A stretch of DNA of 64,000 nt from Sipunculus nudus (lineage: Eukaryota > Annelida > Sipuncula > Golfingiida > Sipunculidae): NCBI GenBank assembly GCA_026874595.1, contig CM049309.1, forward strand, positions 53,976,079-54,040,078, given 5' to 3'. The notes beneath the pieces are model-generated. The model made no database searches, was not told where the DNA came from, and saw nothing but the letters and a program-made list of their open reading frames with translations. Below are positions 1-9,685 of this stretch, piece after piece; the stretch's first letter is position 1, and every line of letters starts with the position of its first letter. A program made the position numbers and the translations under genes.

Positions 1-12
1 TATTGTTTCCAG

Positions 13-153
13 ATCCAGCAAGTCCAGTCTGAGACTGAGTCAGATGTTGAACATTACAGCAAGGAGATTACGGATGTAATCTCTGATTACAGGCTGTATG
101 ACAAGTTTACCTTGGCCACGCCCACTGGAACTGCCTGTCAAAGTGTATTGTGA
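13..153 (+). CDS. 3' terminal coding exon of an unrecognised gene
   Basis: An acceptor (pyrimidine tract then CAG) ends at base 12. An open frame runs from 13 (Ile-Gln-Gln-Val-Gln) to a TGA at 151-153, giving 46 C-terminal residues. The tail is acidic and then polar (residues ESDVEHYSKEITDVI, ending TGTACQSVL). No domain, membrane segment or family signature is visible. The rest of the gene lies left of the window. The call rests on the acceptor, the uninterrupted frame and protein-like codon use. It could be a UTR-like open stretch, but the composition argues against that. Confidence 0.55.
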   Translation: MQQVQSETESDVEHYSKEITDVISDYRLYDKFTLATPTGTACQSVL

Positions 154-1312
154 ACAAATTCTAATTGTAATATACTAATAACAGTCACACTTTACCAGAA
201 CTAGTACCAGTAGAACTGGCAGTACTGTAGTATGCCACTGGTATTTAGGACTTAATTTGTACTGATCATTGTTAGTATTGATTGTGTACCAATACCAATG
301 TAAAATCAAATACGCGGGTAAGGGTTGAAGTAAAATTTGTTATTGTGTGTAATATACTTTATAGAAAATAATTACTAATTGTACACATTTAATCGTGTTT
401 ATGAAAAAAAAATCACTTATGAGTGTAAGCTTGTAAACAGGGTTATTTTTGGTGCCTTTTGTGAAAAATGATAAATGTAATTCCACCAAGCGGCTATGGA
501 TCTGGTATGTCAGACCTCTGTATAAAGTGGGGTAATACTAAGATCTTGTTTCAATGGAAAAGAGCTTGACAGGCTGGGCATAATCTGATAATGAAGCATT
601 TTTTATTTGTTTATGTCAGTTATAAATCTAACTTAAGACTGAACTGAGACACTTTTACAATGTAGCAGTAAATCTTCACTTTGATTAGAACTACACACTT
701 TGGTTTATGAACAGGGCGCCAATAAATATAAAACAGTACTGAATGGTTTTATTAAAAAGTGTATGAAACAGCAGGAATGGGTTAGGATTGCCATGATTCA
801 ATGATCAGTGTATTTGCTTTTGGAAACTTTACCAATGGTTGGTATAAATGAATGAATGAGAAACACATCTGTAATTGAGACTATGGGATATGTGGCATTG
901 TCTAACTGCTTTACTTAGCCCCTTGTGCCACACACACTGTGATACTGGGTGTTCTTTGTCACAGTAGAAATTGGGGTCAAATGCATTATTACTTAAGGCA
1001 TTTGTGTTTGTAAAATACCAAAAAAACACCACTTCTGTTTGCAAAAGGATCTTTATTTATCCAGCAGACTTTGATAAAGACCGGCATGGCACTTTATAAA
1101 AGATGGTGAAAAGAAAATAATGTGTATGTTAAAATCCCCATAACCAGTCATTTTTTTTTCTTTTGAAATTTTGAAAGTTTTAGAAATTGCATCACTTTTA
1201 TAGCTTTTGTTACTTTTAAGCAGTGCATATGACTAGCTTTATGAAAGCGAGTGCATTCTGTTTTGTAGATATGCCAATTCATGCTTATATGCATGTTAGT
1301 TTATTGTTGTAG
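154..1312. other. 3'UTR/intergenic stretch with no gene seen
   Basis: This is AT-rich sequence between the upstream stop and the first visible TMEM14 copy 1 exon. I searched it for a first exon encoding the conserved Gly-Gly-x-x-Gly-x-x-Lys-Ala-Gly end that precedes a phase-1 donor, and found none. Confidence 0.5.
721..726 (+). promoter_or_regulatory. Candidate poly(A) signal AATAAA for the upstream gene
   Basis: AATAAA lies about 570 bp beyond the TGA at 153, on the same strand and before the first TMEM14 exon. It is the first canonical hexamer seen downstream of that stop. The assignment is by position only. Confidence 0.35.
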
Positions 1313-2378
1313 GCAGCACAATTTCCATGGCTATGGGACTCCTGTTTGGAGGAATTTCTGCCTTCGGTTCCTACCAGATATCTCAGAATCCCAAGAATGT
1401 CACTGTCCTCCTGGGTGAGTCCATGAACATGTTCTGATGATAAATAAACAGTGGATATAAAGTGTTGTGTAACTGTTTATAAGGGCACTTTTTTGTTTAT
1501 GTCAATCAACTTTCAGTCCAAGCATGCATTTTACCTAATTAGGGGATCACTCAGATAAGCCTGCCTTAAATAATATACAACATAATAAAAGTGTCATCCA
1601 ACTTAATAACTCACTCCATAGAGAATCAAGATTGTGAAAGTGTACAGCAAAATGTTTGCCATTTTGAAACATAATTGTTAAAGAGTTCCCCATTTGAAAA
1701 GTAAAATCCAAGTGAAAATATAGTTATAATAGGTTCAAAGATATTTGTTTCTTTTTTTCAGGAAGCAGTGCTGTTTTGGCAGGAGTGATGGGATACAGGT
1801 TCATGAACAGTGGAAAGTTCATGCCAGCTGGGTTAGTTGGAGGCTTAAGGTAAGATTAATATAATAATTGGTAAAGGTACCGTCTGAGGATGATTTAGAG
1901 TGGGCCCCAAGGCAAGATAGTGTTCAGCTTTCACTGGACTGGTTGGTGCTGCCACCTGTCGGTCCAAATGGTAATTGTTTTTCTATCATTGTGACCAATT
2001 TTCAAGAATTCATTCTCACTAACCTAATAAATTGTGATGTATTTAACAAGATTAGAGCGCAGTGTAATTCAGCAGAAGCATATGAGCAAATACCTTTCTT
2101 AAAACTAACACACATATCCTCTAAGCAATTGTTCAGAAATTCTTGTGGCCCCTTCATTTGTAATTTTAGTTTCCATTTCTTTTGCAAGCAAAATGTACCT
2201 TGGATGCTTAACTACTCTCAAAGGCAGTTATTATAGCTACGGAGAAGACGTGGATGGGAATGGGTTAGAGGTAATGTATGTCATGTCATTCCTGTATAAA
2301 TGATTGCAGATTAATTTTACTTTTCTTTGTAGTTTACTGATGGTGATAGCAACAGGCATGGTCATGTTACAGAAGTAA
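1313..2378 (+). CDS. TMEM14-family protein, copy 1 (exons 2-4; first exon not found)
   Basis: Three exons at 1313-1414, 1762-1849 and 2333-2378 (TAA) encode 78 residues in one frame across GT-AG introns of phase 1, 1 and 2. Visible motifs are MAMGLLFGGISAFGSYQ, SQNPKNVTVLLG, SSAVLAGVMGYRFMNSGKFM and the ending LLMVIATGMVMLQK. These match the TMEM14 (UPF0136) family of four-helix proteins, usually about 105-115 residues. In vertebrates TMEM14C sits in the mitochondrial inner membrane and helps protoporphyrinogen reach the matrix for haem synthesis. Exon lengths 102, 88 and 46 equal those of copy 2 exactly, so the two are tandem paralogues. The first helix exon is absent between 153 and 1312; it may be lost, be unrecognisable or lie to the left. 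An intact first exon would be needed for a normal protein. Confidence 0.88.
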
Positions 2379-2929
2379 CAGCAGCAGCTTTCTGCATCAC
2401 AATCCATCAAACAGTTCAAATACTTTTCCCAACAGGGTCAAGTCAAGAGGTTGAAGAGAGGAGTTTTGACCTCAATATTATCTGCACAAATAAAATCAGA
2501 GAGACCTTTCTACATCAATGGCAGCATTTGATTCTGCAGGAATAGGGTCTTAATCCGGTGGATAAAGGTCGTTGGCATTACACAGATACCTAAATGAATA
2601 TCAGGCACATCAAGCAGGTGGAACAGGTGTACATTATATATATATATATTTTTATTCATTGGTTCCCATTCCGATTTTATCATACAGTCACAACTGAAGC
2701 ATGCTTATCAAATCCGAAATTTGGTCAGTTGGTACTGATATCCCTATACAGAATATAGTTATAGTTTTGGTTGAACTAAATATTCCCATCATATTTAATT
2801 AGTGTACTGAATAACCTGATGGAATATGGTCATAGAAAGGTTTATATGAAAGAAAAATTAGGGTCATTGGGTTTTTATTTTCTGTCAAAATTATAGATTA
2901 TGCACAGATCATAACAATTTATATTCTAC

Positions 2930-2935
2930 AATAAA
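2930..2935 (+). promoter_or_regulatory. Poly(A) signal of TMEM14 copy 1
   Basis: AATAAA sits in a block (ACAATAAAGATTATAA) identical to the poly(A) region of copy 2 at 16077-16092. The 3'UTRs upstream also share patches, for example the GGTGGATAAAGG-like segment near 2557 and 15811. This supports use as the cleavage signal. Confidence 0.7.
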
Positions 2936-2940
2936 GATTA

Positions 2941-2990
2941 TAAATCTTTATGTTTCCTTTTCTTTTTATTTTGTTTCTGTGAATCTAACT
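2941..2990 (-). pseudogene. Decayed relic of the last PAK1IP1 exon beside TMEM14 copy 1
   Basis: Directly after the copy 1 poly(A) signal, the sequence TTCCTTTTCTTTTT followed by TTTGTTTCTGTG nearly matches 16104-16132, which on the - strand encodes the Lys-rich PAK1IP1 C-terminus. Similarity fades after about 45 bp and no reading frame remains. This is expected if the duplication that made the two TMEM14 genes ran past the 3' end into the convergent PAK1IP1 gene. Confidence 0.6.
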
Positions 2991-3965
2991 GTTGGCGTGT
3001 GTTTCTAGTGTTAATGTTACTTGTAACAACTCTCGAAAAATACTTAAACTCTCACTGATACAAGAAGCCACAAACCTCTCATTTTGACAGGCATTTAAGC
3101 CATAAAATGAATATATGGAGACCATAAACTAATTTTGATAATATTGATTGGAAATTTTACCTTACTTTTTCTGATAAATCGTCCACCAAAGATGCCATAT
3201 GGCGCCGCATGAATAAACACAAAATATCAAAGAAGTTTAAATATCAAAGATTCTGGAATGTACCGTTTTTTCATTGGATTCCTTTTAATTGTATATTCTG
3301 ATTAACTTAAAGAATTAATTCTCGCAGTTAAGAAAAAAAATACATTGGGACAGCTCAGTGGCGTACCTAAGGGGGGGCAGCAGGGGCAGTCCGCCCCGGG
3401 CGGCACATTTTGGGGGGCCGCATTTCAGGGAAGTAGTATAATAAGTGGCATAAGTAGTTGCTCGAAAAGTACAAATTTGACTTATTTTGTCCAATTTCAA
3501 GTATTTCAGGAATTATAAACTCGGCAGTGGAACCTACCAAATGATTAGCGAACAATTTGCACATATGGGGGGGGGGGGAGGCGACATTTCGGTGAATTAG
3601 TATAATTAGTGGCATAAGGAATTTCTCAAAAAATACAAATTTGGCTTTTTTGTCCCATTTCAAGTATTTTAGAGATTATAAACTGGGATGTGGAACCTAC
3701 AAAATGAGCAGCGAACGATTTGTACATTTTAAGGGGCGGCATTTCTGGGATTTAGTACATAATCAGTGGCATAAGGAGATCCTCAAAAAGTACAAATTTG
3801 GCCTTTTTGTCCCATTTTAAACACTTTAGAGATTATAAACTGGGGAGTTGAACCTACAAAATGATCAGCGAACGAATTGGTACATTTGGTGTGTGTGTGG
3901 GGGGGGGGGGGGGTGGGGGGCGGGTGGTGGCATTTCTGGGATTTAGTATAATTAGTGGCATAAGT

Positions 3966-4062
3966 ACGCTCCCGAGGCAGCGGCAATCTTACGCTTCTAC
4001 AGAAGCTACCGGACATATAGGAAGGAGACCTATAGGGCAAAGCGCTGTGTAAAGAGCGTATG
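3966..4062 (+). repeat. Short interspersed repeat nested in the hAT element
   Basis: This segment breaks one internal hAT unit and ends in AGCGCTGTGTAAAGAGCGTA. The same motif, on the other strand, lies at 10438-10495 in TMEM14 copy 2 intron 1, next to a shared CTATAGG segment. Two matching copies in unrelated surroundings indicate a dispersed repeat. Its class is unknown; SINE-like is a guess. Confidence 0.45.
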
Positions 4063-5345
4063 GCATAAGGATTTCCTCAAAAAGTTTAAATTTGGCATTT
4101 TTGTCCCATTATCAAGTATTCCAGGGATTATAAACTGGGCAGTGGAACTACAAAATCATCAGCGAACGATTTGCACATTTTGGGGGGCGGCATTTATGGG
4201 ATTTAGTACATAATCAGTGGCATAAGGAGTTCCTCAATAAGTACAAATTTGGCCTTTTTGTCCCATTTTCAAGAATTTCAGGATTAAAAACTGGGCACTG
4301 GAACCAACCAAATTATTTGTGGAAGGTCTCTATAGAGGCAAGATATACGCAAAAAAAGAACATTTTTGTAGTTATTCATTGTTAGATCTGTGGTCTTGCA
4401 ATGTCAGAACGCCATCAATAAACTTGCCAATCATGCAAAGGCCAGCATTTCAGGGCGGTCGTCGTTTACAGAAATCCCTAGCAGCAGCTTGTAATCACCA
4501 GGGAAAAACCCTGCCAGAAGACCAATGGCCCCCTGTGGTGGGGGTGGGGTGTCTGTCGTCCACATTGTGCGAACAATATTTTGACGAATTTTGTTGCTCT
4601 TTCCTTGGAAAGTATAAAGAATTTCCATTCTAGAACCCTAGAATTTCCGAAATTCCATGATCTGTAAACGGTCTGAAACAACCTGAAGTGCCCTCTTTCA
4701 ATGATTCTCCCTACTCTCACACCAGTCTCGTTAAAATACAGACGTTTACACGATCATGTATATAATGAGTACTACCTAAATGCCTGTGTCTTTTGATTAC
4801 CCAACATGACCTGCATGTTCTTTTATGTAACGTGAATAAACACAATGAACACCCAGACCTATGTAGGAATTATTTTAACCTTAAGATATAATTCTATTAT
4901 AACTGTCCGACGGGATGAATCCCCCTGGCCGCTTAGCCACATGTTCAAAATACGTATCGAGCATCAGTTTTATTTTTAGAGTTCAAAACTTAAATTAAAG
5001 ATATATTTACCTGTACTGTTAATTCTGTTATTAACAGTTTAATGATCCACTACCTACAGACAATTGTCGTATATTGTGACAAATTATTTAAAATTAAAAT
5101 ATTATATGTATTTAAATGATATTATTACTTGAAATTTATTTAAATACATTATTGAATAACAAATAGTCATAAGTTCATAAATAAAACCTCGAGTTTAAGT
5201 GTGCATAATCACTATAATTCTATAATGATTTTGATGTAGCCTTGAATTAAAAAGTATGCTTTCAACTGTGAGGAAATTTTATTAAACCAAGTCAGTTTTT
5301 CCAAACATTTGATTTTTTATGTGAAAATATTAAACATGCCCTGCC

Positions 5346-5351
5346 TATATA

Positions 5352-5440
<89 letters not shown>
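5346..5440. repeat. (AT)n microsatellite
   Basis: A nearly pure AT dinucleotide tract of about 95 bp inside the hAT element. Confidence 0.95.
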
Positions 5441-5442
<2 letters not shown>

Positions 5443-6024
5443 CCTAACTCATGAAATTACGCTTTTTAGTAAAGACTATAAAGTGCCTTGCAATCAGCAG
5501 TACCATGCATATCTCAATAGCTCTATTAGGTGTACCTGCTGTCATATGCGATAACAAGAGGTGGAAATATAGATGTGACAAGGTAATTTGTATGCGTTAA
5601 GAATGGAATAACACCAGATAAAGTTTTTTTCCCAAGTTGAGTATAAAGTAATCATGAATTGTGTTTACATGAATGATGAAAGATCACATTATATGTGTAT
5701 CCTGCAGTTTAATCTGGTTACAATATATTCGTTTTATTCCTTTTCGTTCACTTCATAATGAAATATACTAGTTGTAACTTCGAGCGATCTGTTGATTTAC
5801 ATTGGCAAAGAGATGTTTGCTCTTTAATGTGTGGAGGAAGAATTCCCTGCCAGTGAATCCATCCATATATTTGCGTTGCTGTCAAATACAAACCTGTACC
5901 AAGGATATTTGACATGATATGTTTCAATATGTTATCCAGTTTTGTATAATGTTTTGTTAGAGGGGCGGCAATTTCTAAGACCGCCCCGGGCGACAATGAG
6001 GCCAGGTACGCCGCTGGGACAGCT

Positions 6025-6538
6025 GCATTTTATTAAATATCTACCCTACTTCACAGGTGCGGAAACCTGTTCGGTTGTGAAAGAGGGTCTAATTCCAAAA
6101 GCCCATCTCCACCACCATTCACGAAGTTATTTTTCTGCGAGTGTTTCAGCAATATCCATCCGTCAAGGAGACTCAGATTACCACAAAAATCTACAAATCC
6201 CCTCTCTTTTGTGCCCCTGGCTTTCTCACGCCTTTTTCCTAAGTAATAAGAGTTCTTCCTCCAGGAGCCTTGAGGTGAGGCTGACAGCATCACAAACAAC
6301 CCTTGAGCGTCATGTTCGTTCTGGACTATTGCTCCAGAGTCTCGCTTATTTGCACTCGATGGAGTCCGCTATCTGGTGTCGTCTCCTATCTGTGCGACAC
6401 CATAATGCATCTTCAATTCAGGTTTTGCCTGCCACTCTTCCTCTATCGAAGCAGTGAACCAGAACACCAGAACGCATTTGGTCGTAACAAAACTTAAATA
6501 CCAAACCAGTCAGGACATCAAAATGCCCGAGGCTAATT
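6025..6538. other. Intergenic sequence, no supported gene
   Basis: A 171-codon open frame crosses the hAT right end into this stretch, but it has no recognisable domain and uses transposon sequence. It is treated as chance. Confidence 0.5.
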
Positions 6539-7433
6539 GTATCCGCCAAAACTAAGTTTTGCAGATACTATGTTTTTGACCAGGTTCCGCCGCCGCCGCT
6601 GCTGCGTTCTTTTCCGGAGAACTCCTCTGAGACTACTGGACGGATTTTTCCGAAACTTACATCGGGTCACATGTGAACTGGTGCCTAACCGATTGGCGTT
6701 GACCTCTGACCTTTCCTTTCTGCCCAGCATCCATTTGTGCGTCTGTTTTCACACATAAACCCACATATCTCGGGAATCGTTTGACCGTTCAGGAAAAAAA
6801 TTTTGTACAAATGTAGCCCTTGGATAGCTTTATAACATACACAAAAAATGGTGGCCACCTGCAACCATGTTTGCACAGTGCCTATCTGTTCGTCTGCCTT
6901 TGGTTTAAATCACTCATATCTCTGCAGTGTTTTGACTAATTCACCTGAAATTCGACATGTGTATACACCATGGATAGCTTTCTTGATTTTATAACGGGTG
7001 GCGCCACCTACATTCTAGTTTACGCTGCAGACACTCAAGCTCATATCTCGGGAACCGTTTGACCGATTGGGCCAATATTTTGCATGTTTATAGATCTCAC
7101 ATAGCTCTTTATCATAAGCTTTTTTTGCACCATTTTTGCACAGCGTCCGTCTGTTTGTCTGCCACGGGCTAAAATCACTCATATACATGTAGTGGTTTGA
7201 CTTGTCTGCCTAAAATTTTGCATATGTATACATATGTTTATACAACTTTGACAGCTTTCTGGATTTTGTGGTAGGTGGCGCAACCTACATGTACATTTCG
7301 GCTGCAGACATCCATGCTAATATGCAACACTTCACTCTATTTCTCCTTGCCACTCAATCCATGCCTCACTTCACCCGTTCCACTCTGATTTTGGCGGATA
7401 CACGTAGTCGCTTGTCGACTCCCCGTATTATAG
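6539..7433. mobile_element. Inverted-repeat element, GTATCCGCC family, copy A
   Basis: It starts with GTATCCGCCAAAA and carries the inverse, TTTTGGCGGATAC, at 7389-7401, followed by a conserved tail (CACGTAGTCGCTTGTCGACT). The left end is itself a hairpin (GTATCCGCC / GGCGGATAC-like). The interior has diverged units with the motif GGTGGCGCCACCTACAT. The whole arrangement recurs at 37330-38790. There is no coding capacity. It behaves as a non-autonomous DNA transposon; the superfamily is not determined. Confidence 0.75.
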
Positions 7434-8049
7434 TTTCAAAACAAGCCTACAGCTATCATGGTAACACAAAAGGAAGACGACCCTTCCTTATGCTTCAGCG
7501 GACCTTGAAGGTCCTGCATATACAGTCAAGTTCTATATACTATGTGTCATCATTTCCAACCTTTGACCGAACCCCAACTCTGCTACAGTTTTCATAGATG
7601 AATACTCGTCTTATTTATTTATTTCTATTTGGAAGATGTGGTGTTGATTTCCTTTTCACTTCCCGGAAGACCTGATTAAGCCAAAATGTAATAATTAATT
7701 TATGAACTCTCTAATCGTAACTGGTCCACAAATCAATGACCAAATGGGCTTTAAGTTACGGGTTGCTCAAAATGATGTAGAACAAGACAGCGTAATGGAC
7801 ACTGTATAGCTAAAAATAGGTGATACCAGGATTTATTTTAACGTATAGTTGACCCCTAGTTTATTTGTGTAGTATATAGCTGTAAATGAAAATGTACAGA
7901 ATTCAATCTGCATTTTATGCAGTCAAAATTTTTTAAGTATTGTTCTAGTCGCAGACTTAAAACCCCATTTTTACGTCTATTTGAGTAAATATTTCACTTT
8001 TAATTTTAATTTTCAATATGAGTTTTTTTTAACATTTTCACGTTTTGTA

Positions 8050-8054
<5 letters not shown>

Positions 8055-8099
<45 letters not shown>
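8055..8099. repeat. (AT)n microsatellite
   Basis: About 45 bp of pure TA dinucleotides in the gap between the TMEM14 copies. Confidence 0.9.
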
Positions 8100-8102
<3 letters not shown>

Positions 8103-8332
8103 TAATTCAGTGATAATATAACATGAATCAATAAATATGCATCGATTTCAATTTAGATTAATTACTGAAAGAACATACTCGTAGGCTTATCTACACACTG
8201 CCAAAAAGTGCTACTTAGTTTTGGCCAAACATAGCTATGAATTACTTTACTAGACCAAAGTTTCTGGTAACAGTGACCTCATTTTATGCCGACCGGGATA
8301 CGCTTTATTACATGTTTGTGCAGCTGTAAAAT

Positions 8333-8535
8333 TAAAAAGCGGATCCAGAAGGGGTATCCAGGGGGTCTGAACCCCCCCCCCTCCTTATCAACCGCCGTAA
8401 ATTTTTTAAAGTTTTATAACCAATTTGCGGTCTGGCCCCTCCCCTTCTTAGGAACTTGGGACCTTTTTTTAGGTTTTGTCATTAGTCCTCCTGGGTTGGA
8501 CCCCTCTTTTTCTTAAATCCTGAACTCGCCCCTAA
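8333..8535. mobile_element. Possible short hAT-like remnant
   Basis: The left edge reads AAGCGGATCCAGAAGGGG and the right edge, on the opposite strand, AGGGGCGAGTTCAGGATTT. These are imperfect inverted ends of the GC-rich type seen in small hAT elements. I could not define a target duplication. Confidence 0.35.
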
Positions 8536-9685
8536 AATTTCCTTAAAGTATACCCTGGATGATACAGTGCCCTCCGCTTATACGTCACACAAACAAAAAG
8601 CTCGACACGATAAGAATATTCGACTCTGAATGATTTTTATTATTACATTTAATCTTTCATTATATTGAACACCTATAAAAAAAAACTTCACCATGAACCA
8701 ACTTTGGCTGATTTGACAAATACGCCGCAAACATTATATACTATGTTAAGACTGCACGTGTTCAGTGGGTTACTCTGCTTGGTTCTGCTATACCTTATGA
8801 ATATTCTATATAAAATGCATTACAGCTTATATACCCTTATGTCCCAGCGACAGAACGGGAAAGCCTGACGATTCATTTAGAGTAAAGTATACCCCTTTTA
8901 TGTATTCAATAAAATTGACATAAGATTAAAATTTATTTAAACATATGTATTATATTGCGATGTTTACTAACGGGCTAAGAAAAACGTTTGTAAGAGAGGG
9001 ATATTTTGGGGCATATACAGAGACGGCGTCATTTTTTTTTTATTGCACAAGCAATAATAAAAAAATGAAATGAAAAACTATTATGTCGGTGCATGCGCCA
9101 TACATTTAGCTAATGGGGCAGCATCCTTCCATCAAGATATTCACAATGGAAAATTTTGGAAATAATTTCTTCGGAAAGATTATTATAGGTAGTTATAGGT
9201 GGGGCGGCTTATGAAACCATCCGAAGAAAGCAGCCCACACAATACGATTTATTTTAATATTGTCTTTTCAAGCATTTTTCTGTACTACTTTTTCAAATAA
9301 TTTTAAATCCTTGAAAATTTAATCAAGATGAAGTATTTTTCTAAGATTTCAAAATAAGTATACGAACCCTGCATACTTTATATTTTATTAGAATTTGAAT
9401 TTGTTTCCTTGATTAAATGTGCTATACCTAGCCTCTTGTATATATATGTCCTGGAATGGAGTAATTTTAAATTCTTGTCTGCGAAATAGCTCGACATCAG
9501 CGTATAGCTCTTCGGATGAATGAAGACCATGCAGCAGAACATTAATTATTTTTGGGTACTGGACCGGTGGGGGGGGGGGGGGGGGGTCATCGCGGCAAGG
9601 ACATTGCGAACAAACGGGCTGTGAGGCGTGGACGGTGGCCTCAGACTGAAGCTGTGCTTGCGTGTGGCAGATTGCTTAGGACATC
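8536..9685. other. Intergenic/promoter-side stretch upstream of TMEM14 copy 2
   Basis: AT-rich sequence with no supported gene. The last 130 bp turn GC-richer and contain a G run near 9569-9587 just before the ATG at 9686, which may mark the promoter/5'UTR. No TATA box is convincing. Confidence 0.4.

Larger units (their letters stand above)
3356..6016. mobile_element. Non-autonomous hAT-superfamily DNA transposon
   Basis: The 8-bp direct repeat GGACAGCT flanks the element at 3348-3355 and 6017-6024. The ends are inverted: CAGTGGCGTACCT at the left and, read from the other strand, CAGCGGCGTACCT at the right. An 8-bp duplication with CAG-type ends is typical of hAT. The GC-rich subterminal parts (GCCCCGGGCGG) are also inverted. 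The left third holds about five imperfect direct units of 150-170 bp (around 3466, 3636, 3787, 4079 and 4236). No transposase frame is visible in 2.66 kb, so it would depend on an autonomous partner. It contains a short foreign repeat (3966-4062) and an AT microsatellite. Confidence 0.88.

Noticed and set aside
1868-2236. 122-codon frame in TMEM14 copy 1 intron
   Set aside because: Lies in the intron between exons 1762-1849 and 2333-2378. No similarity or protein-like composition.
5309-5554. Open frame rich in Tyr-Ile
   Set aside because: Translation of an AT microsatellite within the hAT element.
5942-6457. 171-codon frame considered as a transposase
   Set aside because: No hAT or other transposase motif, and it crosses the element's right end into flanking DNA.
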